In this document: positions 51,904 to 59,786 of the stretch, in pieces | How positions within the stretch are numbered: the first letter of the stretch is position 1 | Layout: every line of letters starts with the position of its first letter | DNA from: Tunturibacter empetritectus | GTDB taxonomy: Bacteria; Acidobacteriota; Terriglobia; Terriglobales; Acidobacteriaceae | Length of the DNA: 64,000 nucleotides | Reading direction: 5' to 3' | NCBI RefSeq assembly: GCF_040358985.1 | Contig: NZ_CP132932.1 | Coordinates: 3,844,001-3,908,000 of the forward strand | Made by a program: the position numbers and the translations under genes | Notes under the pieces: model-generated | The model's database searches: none | What the model was told of the DNA's origin: nothing | Seen by the model: only the letters and a program-made list of their open reading frames with translations

Positions 51904-52788
51904 TCACTCCCGGGGAAAATGAAACCGCAACACGTCGCCAAACCGCTCCGCCCACGAGTTTTCATCGTGAACCGCCCCATCAACCTTCTCATAAAGAAGG
52001 TCTTTTCCCGTCTGCCAACCCCGCTTGATCAACTGCCTTTCCAAATGGTCCGTATCCCGCACATGTCGCACCCCCTCTGCCGTGCCGATGTCCAGCCAGA
52101 TGCTTAGCACGGGCCTCGGCCGTGTCTGATCGACCACATTAAAGATGCTCCGCTGATCCCACCACAGCGAAGGCGACATCACCGCCAGCTTGCCGAACAC
52201 CTCCGGATACATAAAACCTAGATACAGCGAGATCAATCCGCCCAGCGACGACCCTCCCAGCCCCGTATTCTTGGCATCAGTCAAAGTCCGGTAGGAGCCA
52301 TCGATCAGCGGCTTCAACTCCTCAACCAGCAACCGCCCGTAACTCCGCCCCTCGCCCCCACCGAGCTTGAAGTCTCGTGTTGGCGTGTACTCTGCCATCC
52401 GCCGAATGCCCGCATTCGCCACACCAACCAGGATGACCGGCTCAATCTCACCGTTCAGGGTCAGCTCGTCTGCCGTCGTATGCGCCCTCCACGTTCGCCC
52501 TGCAAGATACGACGTTCTCCCGTCGAACAGATTCTGCCCATCGTTCAAATAGAAGACAGGGAAGCGCCGCTTCTCCTGCTCCAGATACTGTGGCGGCAGA
52601 TAAACCGAAACCACCCGGTCGTCCGGCAGAATCTCCGAATGAAATTCGCTGACGATGTATCTCGGATTAGACTCCAGTTCGTTCGGGGTATGCTCTGTAA
52701 TCGCCTCTTCGGGCAAACTGACGGACGCTGTCTCGCCCTCAAGAGGCTTAAGCGCAGGAATGGAATGAGATGGCGATGATTGTTTCAA
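51904..52788 (-). CDS. Alpha/beta hydrolase, esterase (Fes/esterase D) family
   Basis: 294 residues with no signal peptide. The esterase-family domain is seen in SVYLPPQYLEQEKRRFPVFYLNDGQNLF, ILVGVANAGIRRMAEYTP, the nucleophile elbow GLGGSSLGGLISLYLG, and the acid/His end in LDIGTAEG and DGAVHDENSWAERF. Relatives hydrolyse siderophore esters, acyl-sugars and other esters. It is divergent from another member of the same Pfam-level family (52961-53671) across 172 bp that contain a perfect hairpin, which suggests related duties or a shared operator. Confidence 0.88.
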   Translation of the reverse strand: MKQSSPSHSIPALKPLEGETASVSLPEEAITEHTPNELESNPRYIVSEFHSEILPDDRVVSVYLPPQYLEQEKRRFPVFYLNDGQNLFDGRTSYLAGRTWRAHTTADELTLNGEIEPVILVGVANAGIRRMAEYTPTRDFKLGGGEGRSYGRLLVEELKPLIDGSYRTLTDAKNTGLGGSSLGGLISLYLGFMYPEVFGKLAVMSPSLWWDQRSIFNVVDQTRPRPVLSIWLDIGTAEGVRHVRDTDHLERQLIKRGWQTGKDLLYEKVDGAVHDENSWAERFGDVLRFHFPRE

Positions 52789-52876
52789 TGCGAAAGAAGC
52801 TGCTCCAAATAAACTACGGTTGCATCAGACTAAAGTATTTCTCCTGTGGGTGTACACCGAAGCCACAGATCTGGAC

Positions 52877-52901
52877 GCCGTTTTTACTCAACAAAAACGG
52901 C
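52877..52901. promoter_or_regulatory. Perfect 9-bp inverted repeat in the divergent esterase promoter region
   Basis: GCCGTTTTT and AAAAACGGC flank ACTCAAC, midway between the two divergent esterase genes. It could be a shared operator. Because both arms have T/A runs it could equally act as a bidirectional terminator-like hairpin, blocking read-through between the divergent units. Confidence 0.45.
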
Positions 52902-52960
52902 ACTCGCAGGATTTGTCCAGTTTACAGTGACAGGAGAAACACTCTAGCAGAGGGAGCCCG

Positions 52961-53671
52961 ATGAAACGCGAATACCACAAATGGTTCTCACCCTCCCTCG
53001 GGCGCGATATGGAGCTGCTCGTCTTTGGACACGCAGGTTATCCCGCCGTCGTCTTCCCCACCTCCTGCGGCCGCTTCTACGAGTTTGAAGACCGTCAGAT
53101 GGTCAGCACTCTACAGGACAAGCTCGAACATGGTCATCTCCAGCTCTACTGCGTCGACTCGGTCGATGGCGAAAGCTGGTACAACCGCGACGTCCCGCCC
53201 CGCTGGCGCATAGCCCGCCAGGTGCAGTACGGCAACTACATCATCAACGAGGTCGTTCCCCTCATCCGCCAGATGAACCAGTACTCCGGCATCGGCACCA
53301 TCGGCACCAGCTTCGGCGGCTATCACGCCATGAACATCGCCCTCCGCCACCCCGACATCTTCACTGGCATGCTCTCCATGAGCGGAGCCTACGACCCCTC
53401 CAACTTTCTCCGCGGCTACTACGACGACGACTGCTACTTCAACATCCCAATGCACTATCTCCCCAACATCACCGACTCGTGGTATCTCGACCGTTACCGC
53501 CGTAATACCTACGTCCTCGCCACAGGCGTCCACGACCAGTGCTGGAACGATAACGAACGCATGGCCCAGATCTTTCGCAATAAAAACATCCCCGTCCGTC
53601 TCGATGTATGGGGCGACAACACAGGCCACGACTGGCCCTGGTGGCAAAGAATGCTGCAAACTTATCTCTAA
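52961..53671 (+). CDS. Esterase-family alpha/beta hydrolase
   Basis: 236 residues starting MKREYHKWFSPSLGRDMELL, without signal peptide. LLVFGHAGYPAVVFPTSCGRFYEFED, GIGTIGTSFGGYHAMNIALR (nucleophile Ser in GTSFGG) and NTGHDWPWWQRML (catalytic His) mark the esterase D-like fold; the acid is probably in ATGVHDQCWNDN. Relatives annotated as esterases commonly sit beside ATP-grasp ligases. Here an ATP-grasp gene and a YbdK-type ligase follow on the same strand, with REPIN-like repeats between. Confidence 0.88.
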   Translation: MKREYHKWFSPSLGRDMELLVFGHAGYPAVVFPTSCGRFYEFEDRQMVSTLQDKLEHGHLQLYCVDSVDGESWYNRDVPPRWRIARQVQYGNYIINEVVPLIRQMNQYSGIGTIGTSFGGYHAMNIALRHPDIFTGMLSMSGAYDPSNFLRGYYDDDCYFNIPMHYLPNITDSWYLDRYRRNTYVLATGVHDQCWNDNERMAQIFRNKNIPVRLDVWGDNTGHDWPWWQRMLQTYL

Positions 53672-53685
53672 CCCAAAGCCTCGAC

Positions 53686-53781
53686 CCGACCAACGGGAGG
53701 ACCCAAGCACCTCACCAACCAAGACCGGTATACAAGTCACGAAGTGACCGCTTCCCGCGTAGGGAGCCCGTCCGGCAGGAC
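53686..53781. repeat. REPIN-like palindromic repeat, copy 5
   Basis: CCGACCAACGGGAGGACC at the left is the central stem half; GGTATACAAGTCACGAAGTG and GAGCCCGTCCGGCAGGAC at the right are the tail unit. It lies 14 bp after the esterase stop and 40 bp before the ATP-grasp start. Confidence 0.87.
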
Positions 53782-53820
53782 ACACGCTGTCGAAATACCA
53801 CAACCCGCAAGGAGGATTCA

Positions 53821-54822
53821 GTGAAAAAAATCGGTGTTCTGTTTGGAATGGAAAATACCTTTCCCGGCGCCTTGGTCGATCGCATCAACGCGATGGAGAT
53901 CGAAAGCATTCAGGCCGAGTTCCTCTGTGTCGGCGGCGTGCAGATGGCCGCACCGTCAGGCTACGCGGTCATCATCGACCGCATCTCGCACGACATGCCC
54001 TTCTACCGCGCCTTCCTGAAGAACGCGGCCCTCACCGGCACCCAGATCATCAACAACCCCTTCTGGTGGTCCGCCGACGACAAGTTCTTCAACTACGCCC
54101 TCGCCTCCAAACTAGGCGTAGCCGTCCCCAAAACCGTTCTCCTCCCCCACAAAAAGTTCCCGCCGCAGATCAACGAGCGCTCCCTCCGCAACCTGCAATT
54201 TCCCCTCGACTGGGACGGCATCTTCGACTACGTGGGTTTTCCCGCCTTCCTCAAACCCCACGACGGCGGCGGCTGGCGCGACGTCTTCCATGTCCACAAC
54301 CGCGACGAGTTCTTCCACGCCTACGACCAGACCCGCGACCTCTGCATGACCCTGCAGGCCGCGGTCAACTTCAAGGAGTACTTCCGCTGCTACGTCGTAG
54401 GCCAGACCGACGTCCGCATCATGCCCTACGACCCGCGCCGTCCCCACGAGCACCGCTATGTGCTCGATCCCCCGGAGTACGACAAAAAGCTCCTCAAGCG
54501 CGTCGAAGAAGACGCCCTCACCCTCTGCAAGGCCCTCGGCTACGACCTCAACACCGTAGAGTTTGCCGTAGAAGACGGCATCCCCTACGCCATCGACTTC
54601 ATGAATCCCGCACCCGACGCCGACCTCCACTCCGTCGGCAAAGAGAGCTTCGACTGGATCGTCGACAAAGTAGCAAAGCTCGCCGTAAAGAAAGCTCAGA
54701 AGCCAACCAAACCCGAACTTCGCTGGGCCGCAATGCTGAATCCGAAAGAAAAGTCTGTAGAGAAAAAAGCGATCGCGAAAAAACCTGCCGGCAAGAGTGC
54801 AGCAAAGAAAGAAAAGATCTAA
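53821..54822 (+). CDS. ATP-grasp ligase (RimK-like) with lysine-rich tail
   Basis: GTG 53821 with a near-perfect AAGGAGGAT is the start (333 residues; the frame is open from 53608). VKKIGVLFGMENTFPGALVD begins a pre-ATP-grasp domain; GVAVPKTVLLPHKKFP and FPAFLKPHDGGGWRDV (ATP Lys and glycine loop) and EFAVEDGIPYAIDFMNPAPDAD (Mg2+ ligands, in place of the common EINP) form the ATP-grasp fold. Such enzymes join a carboxylate to an amine through an acyl-phosphate. The last 25 residues contain ten Lys (SVEKKAIAKKPAGKSAAKK), unusual for the family and perhaps for nucleic acid or anionic-surface binding. Confidence 0.85.
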   Translation: MKKIGVLFGMENTFPGALVDRINAMEIESIQAEFLCVGGVQMAAPSGYAVIIDRISHDMPFYRAFLKNAALTGTQIINNPFWWSADDKFFNYALASKLGVAVPKTVLLPHKKFPPQINERSLRNLQFPLDWDGIFDYVGFPAFLKPHDGGGWRDVFHVHNRDEFFHAYDQTRDLCMTLQAAVNFKEYFRCYVVGQTDVRIMPYDPRRPHEHRYVLDPPEYDKKLLKRVEEDALTLCKALGYDLNTVEFAVEDGIPYAIDFMNPAPDADLHSVGKESFDWIVDKVAKLAVKKAQKPTKPELRWAAMLNPKEKSVEKKAIAKKPAGKSAAKKEKI

Positions 54823-54828
54823 GGAACT

Positions 54829-54940
54829 GTCCTGCCGGACGAGCCTCTTGCGCAGAGGGCGGTCACTTCGTGACTTGTATACCCCTTCGGTTGGCGCTCC
54901 CGTTGGTCGCGAGGGAAGATGATTCCGCCCGTCCGGCAAA
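54829..54940. repeat. REPIN-like palindromic repeat, copy 6
   Basis: GTCCTGCCGGACGAGCC, the GGTCACTTCGTGAC box, GTATACC, part of the central stem (CTCCCGTTGGTCGCGAGG) and a terminal CCCGTCCGGCA are present. It lies 6 bp after the ATP-grasp stop and 48 bp before the YbdK-like start. Confidence 0.85.
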
Positions 54941-54988
54941 ACACCCTCAAGTGGTACGCTTCTGGTTCACCCCAAAGACGGAGAGCAT

Positions 54989-56092
54989 ATGCGGCCATCC
55001 TTCACGCTAGGCATTGAAGAGGAGTACCAGACAGTCGACCCCGAGACCCGCGACCTGCGCTCCCACATCGCGACCGAGATGCTGGCCAAAGGCAAACTCC
55101 GCCTCGAAGAGCGCGTCAAGGCCGAGATGCATCAGTCCGTCATCGAAGTCGGCACCCGCATCTGCAGCAACATCCAGGTCGCCCAAGAGGACCTCTTCGA
55201 CCTCCGCCGCAACATGATCGCCCTGGCTGAAGAGCACAACCTCCTCCTCATCGCCGGCGCCACCCACCCCTTCGCCGATTGGCGCGTCCAGGAGATCTAC
55301 CCCGACCCCCGCTACGCCCAGGTCGTCGAAGACCTCCAACTCGTCGCCCGCGCCAACCTTATCTTCGGCCTCCACGTCCACGTCGGCATTGAAGACCGCG
55401 AAGCCGCCATTCGCATAATGAACTCGCTTCGCTACTTTCTCCCCCACATCCTCGCTCTCTCCACCAACTCCCCCTTCTGGCTTGGCATGGAAACCGGCTA
55501 CAAGAGCTACCGCGCCAAAGTCTTCGAAAACTTCCCCCGCACCAATCTCCCCGACGCCTTTGCCAGCTACTCCGAGTTCGAGAGCTACGTCAACCTCCTC
55601 ATCAAGACCAACTCCATCGACAACGCCAAAAAGATCTGGTGGGACGTCCGCCCCCATCCCTTCTTCGACACCGTTGAGGTCCGCATCTGCGACATCCCAC
55701 TCCGCGCCCAGGAGTCCATCGCCATCGCAGCGCTCATCCAGGCCACCGCCTGCAAGCTCTGGCATCTCCACTCCCGCAACGTCGATTATCGTCAGTACGC
55801 CCGCGCTCTCCTCATGGAGAACAAGTTCCGCGCCGTCCGCTACGGCATCGATGGCAAGATGATCGACTTCGGTAAACAGACCGAGGTCCCCGTCCGCGAC
55901 CTCATCCTCGAGTACCTCGCCTTCATCGACGACGTCGTCGACGAACTAGGCAGCCGCCGCGAGATCTCTTACATCCACACCATGCTCGCCCAGGGCACCG
56001 GAGCCGACCGCCAACTCAAAGTCTTCCGCGAGACCGGCAGCCTCCGCGCCGTCGTCGACTACATGGCCGCCGAAACCCGCGCCGGCCTATGA
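54989..56092 (+). CDS. YbdK-type carboxylate-amine ligase (GCS2 family)
   Basis: 367 residues, ATG preceded by GGAGAGCAT. FTLGIEEEYQTVDPETRDLRS is the YbdK hallmark, followed by VIEVGTRICSNIQ, LIFGLHVHVGIEDREAAIRI and SFWLGMETGYKSYR-like SPFWLGMETGYKSYR. GCS2 enzymes ligate glutamate or another amino acid to an amine; YbdK of E. coli has weak glutamate-cysteine ligase activity and its physiological role is unsettled. Together with the ATP-grasp and esterase genes it forms the 51.9-56.1 kb set. A hairpin-like GC-rich string follows the stop. Confidence 0.92.
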   Translation: MRPSFTLGIEEEYQTVDPETRDLRSHIATEMLAKGKLRLEERVKAEMHQSVIEVGTRICSNIQVAQEDLFDLRRNMIALAEEHNLLLIAGATHPFADWRVQEIYPDPRYAQVVEDLQLVARANLIFGLHVHVGIEDREAAIRIMNSLRYFLPHILALSTNSPFWLGMETGYKSYRAKVFENFPRTNLPDAFASYSEFESYVNLLIKTNSIDNAKKIWWDVRPHPFFDTVEVRICDIPLRAQESIAIAALIQATACKLWHLHSRNVDYRQYARALLMENKFRAVRYGIDGKMIDFGKQTEVPVRDLILEYLAFIDDVVDELGSRREISYIHTMLAQGTGADRQLKVFRETGSLRAVVDYMAAETRAGL

Positions 56093-56115
56093 CGTTCCGG
56101 TCCAATCGATAAAAA

Positions 56116-56147
56116 GCCCGGAGTCCGATCACTCCGGACACCGGGCC
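56116..56147. terminator. Hairpin between convergent GCS2 and ScyD/E genes
   Basis: AGCCCGGAGTCCG and CGGACACCGGGC, around ATCACTC, form a strong GC-rich stem with minor mismatches; AAAAA precedes it on the plus strand, which becomes a T-run on the minus strand. It suits termination of the ScyD/E transcript and may also slow the convergent one. Confidence 0.55.
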
Positions 56148-56171
56148 TGCACGCAATCTTCTGAACGTCGC

Positions 56172-57305
56172 CTATGGAATTCTAATGCGGAGAATCGCAC
56201 CCGGGCCCCCTGCCCCCCAGTTGGAGATGTACAGGTCGTGATCGGGACCGAACGCCATGCCGGTAGGTACGTTGAGGCCGGTGACCACGTCGACGATCTT
56301 GCCGTCGGCATCCAGTCTAACGACCTTGCCGTTGCCGGGAGCGGGACCTCCTGGCGCATCGGACAGTTCAAGCGCGTAGAGCAGCCCATCATGGCCGAAC
56401 TTCAGGCTGACAATGGTCGTGAAGCCTGCGCGCGAGTTCGCGATGCGGAACTTGCCAAGCTCTGACGGCTTGGTCTCCAGGCCGGGCGTCGTGTCGATGA
56501 AGAACAGCTCCTTGGAGAGCGTAACGATGCTTGCAGCGGTAGGTGAGATGGGAAAGACGCCGAGGCTGCCGACATAAAGGTTGAAGCCGTTGCTGGCAAT
56601 CGAGGTGGGCACAACGTGTCCGTAGGCCAGGGAGGTGTCGAGTACCTGATGGGTAGCGCCCTCCGGTGTCGTGGCCGTGATCACGCCGTGGTTGGCCTCG
56701 ACGACAAAGAGCTTGTCGTTATGCGCGATCATGGCATAAGGCACGCCTGCGGTGTCGAAGTCGCTGGCAACGTAAGCCGCCGGATGCTCCTGATAGAAGG
56801 CCGTGAGGTCGGTTACATAACTCCATTTGCCGCTTCGATAGTCCACCTTGACGATGCCATTGGGCAGGTCCGGATTGGCATGGGCGCAGCCGCCGCCCGC
56901 GAGCACAGCATACAGTTTGCCGTCGAGGAAGGCGACATCGGCGACACCCTCTACCGCACCGGTGCCGTCGAGTGCGGAAGGAAGTCCGGTCGCCAGCGTC
57001 GAGCGAGTCCCATGCGAATCGACCTTGGAGATACGGGCCGTGGTTCCACCTTTGTAAGGACCGATGGGGGCAGCGGGCTGCGCGCAGACACCGACAGTCG
57101 AGTTGGAACCGCCGGTGCCCGCCTCGGCAATGTAGAGCTCGCCGTCAGGACCGAAGGCGAGACCACGCGGCCCTTCAAGACCGGACACCCAGGCTGTCGC
57201 CTTGGAGGCATCGACCGGAAGCTGGGCCTGGACTGCGGGAGAGAGGAGAGCGACCGCCGCGAAGGCAGCAACGAAGTGGGTCTGGATTAGAACAGAGTGT
57301 TTCAA
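56172..57305 (-). CDS. ScyD/ScyE family beta-propeller protein, secreted
   Basis: The frame opens at 57512, but TTG 57305 follows AAGGAGATTCCA and starts a signal peptide (KHSVLIQTHFVAAFAAVALLSP), for 377 residues. Strand repeats such as GLEGPRGLAFGPDGELYIAEAG and GLNVPTGMAFGPDHDLYISNWGAGG mark an NHL/SMP-30-like propeller. VVEANHGVITATTPEGATHQV and GFTTIVSLKFGHDGLLYALELSD fit the ScyD/ScyE family named from cyanobacterial scytonemin clusters, but these proteins occur widely in other soil bacteria with no known role. It is divergent from the regulator at 57433. Confidence 0.87.
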   Translation of the reverse strand: MKHSVLIQTHFVAAFAAVALLSPAVQAQLPVDASKATAWVSGLEGPRGLAFGPDGELYIAEAGTGGSNSTVGVCAQPAAPIGPYKGGTTARISKVDSHGTRSTLATGLPSALDGTGAVEGVADVAFLDGKLYAVLAGGGCAHANPDLPNGIVKVDYRSGKWSYVTDLTAFYQEHPAAYVASDFDTAGVPYAMIAHNDKLFVVEANHGVITATTPEGATHQVLDTSLAYGHVVPTSIASNGFNLYVGSLGVFPISPTAASIVTLSKELFFIDTTPGLETKPSELGKFRIANSRAGFTTIVSLKFGHDGLLYALELSDAPGGPAPGNGKVVRLDADGKIVDVVTGLNVPTGMAFGPDHDLYISNWGAGGPGAILRIRIP

Positions 57306-57432
57306 TGGAATCTCCTTGACGGCGTTGGCCGCGAACTTTGTCGACTCTGCTCCGAGAACCGCGCTACACTGAAGTTCCTTCTCGTAACTTACGTGCTCGC
57401 GCAATGGATTGTGGTGGTTGCAGGGGTTCTGG

Positions 57433-59418
57433 ATGCTGGCGTTCAACGCGACGGTCGACCATACGGAAGTCAAGCTGGCCTTGGAGCGCGTTTTATCCTC
57501 ACGCGTATTCACCAGGGCGGAGCGGAGCCGGCGATTCTTGCGCTACTTGATGGACGCCGCCCTCTCGCAGCCGCCCGTCACGGTCAAGGAGTTCACCATC
57601 GCGATGGATGTCTTCGATCGCGATGCAAGCTACGACCCCTCGATCGATGCCACCGTGCGAGTGGAGGCCAGCCGTCTCCGAGCCAGGCTCCGCGAATACT
57701 ACGACGACGAGGGTCGAGACGAGACCCTCATCATCGAGGTGCCAAAGGGCGGCTACACAGCGGTCCTGCGTACTCGGCAGACGGCCAGTCCGGCGCTACC
57801 CGGGCAACCCGCTGCTGCCAGCCAGTCCGTCTCAGCGAACCAAGGTCAGGAAGATCCTCGCGCGCCGACGCCTGAAGCGATTACGGCCGCCAGGGAAGTC
57901 GGGCCCCGGCGAAGGCTCTGGATCGCCGCCTGTGGACTCCTCCTGGTGCTGGCCGGGGTAGCCCTGGGCGTACGTGCCTCTCGCGGACGCAAGCAGCAGG
58001 GCGCGATCAAGCCGGCAACCTTGTCGCTCGCCATCTTGCCGATCGTCAACCGCACTGGAGACCCAAAACTGGACTACCTCTGCGATGGCCTTACCGACGA
58101 CCTCATCCGGCAGCTCTCGCAGATTCCTTCGCTGAAGATGATCGCCCGCACCGCGGCCTTTCGTTACCGACAGCCAACCGCGAACCCTCTGGAAGCGGGT
58201 AAGGCGCTCGAAGCAGGCAGGGCGCTCAAGGTCGGAGCCGTCATGACGGGCGAACTGCGGCGCACCACGGACCACCTCTCGCTCGTCGCGGAGCTGAGCG
58301 ATCTAGCCGATGGAACAGTGCTGCTCGACCGCGAGTACATCGTCGAAGATCAAGACCTGCGCTCGGCGCAGGCGGAGCTCCAGCGCGACCTGATCGGAAA
58401 GCTGCATCTGGAAAGCTCAGCGTTGGACCCAGGGCGCAGTCTGCGAAGCGTCACCGCAAGCCCGCAGGCCTACCAGGAATTTCTAGAGGGGGACTCTCTG
58501 GCACGCAGCGGAGAGCCGGGGGACCTGCACCAGGCACTGTCGCACTTTGAGCGCGCCGTATCGCTGGACCCGCAGTTCGACCTCGCGTGGTCCGCGATAG
58601 CAGGCGAACATCTGTTGCTGGGGCTCTACTTTGAGGCTCCTCGGGACCATATTCCGCAGGCGCGGCTCTACGCGGAGCGAGCGCTGAAGATCAATCCCTC
58701 GCTGGGAGAGGCTCACGGAAGCCTTGGCCTCATTCACCTGGTGTATGACTGGAAGCCCGCAGCGGCAGAGGCGGAGATGACCGCGGCAGGAGCCGAGGAG
58801 GCCGCGATGAGCACGCTCTCCTGCACCGCGCACCTGATCGAGGGCGCAGGAAAGCCCCGGGCGGCCGAAGAGCTGTTATCCCGCATGTTGACCTACGATC
58901 CAGGTTCGGCATCGCTGATCGCGGAGCTGGGTTGCGTCAACTACTACCGGGGCGACTACAGCGCCGCGCTGCGGCACTACCGGCAGGCGCTTGCTGCGGA
59001 CCCTCGCTCGCCCGTGCCCTACTGGGGAATCGGCAAGACGCTGGTGGCACAGCATAACTACGCCGAGGCAATCACTGTATTGACGACATTCAAGCAAAAG
59101 AATGGGTTCGAACCGCCGTTGCTGACGGCCGAACGGGGCTATGCCCTGGGAAGCTCCGGCAGACGGCACGATGCGCTGGCAGTCGTGCAGGAGCTGGCAG
59201 AGCGAGGCAAGCATAGTTTTATCGACCCATACTTTGTGGCGATCATCTATGCGTCGATGAACGACCGCGAGGAAGCCTTCGCCTGGCTGGATAAAGCGTT
59301 CGAGGCGCGCTCGACCTTCATGATCTCGCTCCTGTCGGAGCCGAAGTGGGAGCCGCTGCGGTCGGACCCCCGGTTTCAAAAGCTGATCTTGCGTATGCTC
59401 GACAGTAAAGCCGATTGA
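57433..59418 (+). CDS. Winged-helix-like regulator with membrane helix and TPR domain
   Basis: ATG 57433 is used (661 residues; TTG 57409 is in frame). Residues about 10-115 contain RSRRFLRYLMDAALSQPPVT, VRVEASRLRARLREYY and IIEVPKGGYTAVL, matching the N-terminal domain of the regulator at 14020-15471. One membrane helix lies near 160-182 (LWIAACGLLLVLAGVALGV). The outer part begins LAILPIVNRTGDPKLDYLCDGLTDDLIRQLSQIP, the FlgO/TolB-like domain seen in acidobacterial cyclase-like regulators, and continues with TPR repeats (QALSHFERAVSLDPQFDLAWS; AALRHYRQALAADPRSPVPYW). It probably senses envelope state and regulates transcription. It is divergent from ScyD/E. Confidence 0.85.
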   Translation: MLAFNATVDHTEVKLALERVLSSRVFTRAERSRRFLRYLMDAALSQPPVTVKEFTIAMDVFDRDASYDPSIDATVRVEASRLRARLREYYDDEGRDETLIIEVPKGGYTAVLRTRQTASPALPGQPAAASQSVSANQGQEDPRAPTPEAITAAREVGPRRRLWIAACGLLLVLAGVALGVRASRGRKQQGAIKPATLSLAILPIVNRTGDPKLDYLCDGLTDDLIRQLSQIPSLKMIARTAAFRYRQPTANPLEAGKALEAGRALKVGAVMTGELRRTTDHLSLVAELSDLADGTVLLDREYIVEDQDLRSAQAELQRDLIGKLHLESSALDPGRSLRSVTASPQAYQEFLEGDSLARSGEPGDLHQALSHFERAVSLDPQFDLAWSAIAGEHLLLGLYFEAPRDHIPQARLYAERALKINPSLGEAHGSLGLIHLVYDWKPAAAEAEMTAAGAEEAAMSTLSCTAHLIEGAGKPRAAEELLSRMLTYDPGSASLIAELGCVNYYRGDYSAALRHYRQALAADPRSPVPYWGIGKTLVAQHNYAEAITVLTTFKQKNGFEPPLLTAERGYALGSSGRRHDALAVVQELAERGKHSFIDPYFVAIIYASMNDREEAFAWLDKAFEARSTFMISLLSEPKWEPLRSDPRFQKLILRMLDSKAD

Positions 59419-59441
59419 GGTTCGTTCGGCGCTCCAAGAAT

Positions 59442-59704
59442 CCTGTCAAGCCCCTTAAACGCAAATCCCCGCGCCAGATAAGGAGATTCGCGTGGCACAT
59501 TAGATAACCTCAAATAGCTATACTTGATACAGGCGGACACAAAGAGAGACAAGCACAAGGGGTGATATTGCTATCTCGTTGATAATAAATATTTTGCGCG
59601 TAACTCCTTTGGCTGCAATATTTTGCAGGTGCAGGTCGTCTCTAAGCCAAAGAATTAAAAGACTTTACGCCCAAGATACCCCCCGGGGGGAGGGGGGAGG
59701 TACC
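59442..59704 (+). repeat. Long intergenic element, copy B (about 260 bp)
   Basis: Same-orientation homologue of 42466-42724; see that entry for shared blocks. Within it the phrase ATATTTTGC recurs and the end is ACCCCCCGGGGGGAGGGGGG. It occupies most of the 368-bp gap after the TPR regulator and ends 82 bp before the M29 aminopeptidase start. Confidence 0.88.
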
Positions 59705-59786
59705 CCTTTAAACTCCTTTTTCTCCTGTAACTCAGCAGTAACAACAAGCTATCTTAGAAAGAAGTTTTATTCGGAAGGCCCAACCC

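Noticed and set aside
29945..54940. CRISPR array
   Set aside because: The six repeat copies are far apart, palindromic and unevenly spaced, and no cas gene is present.
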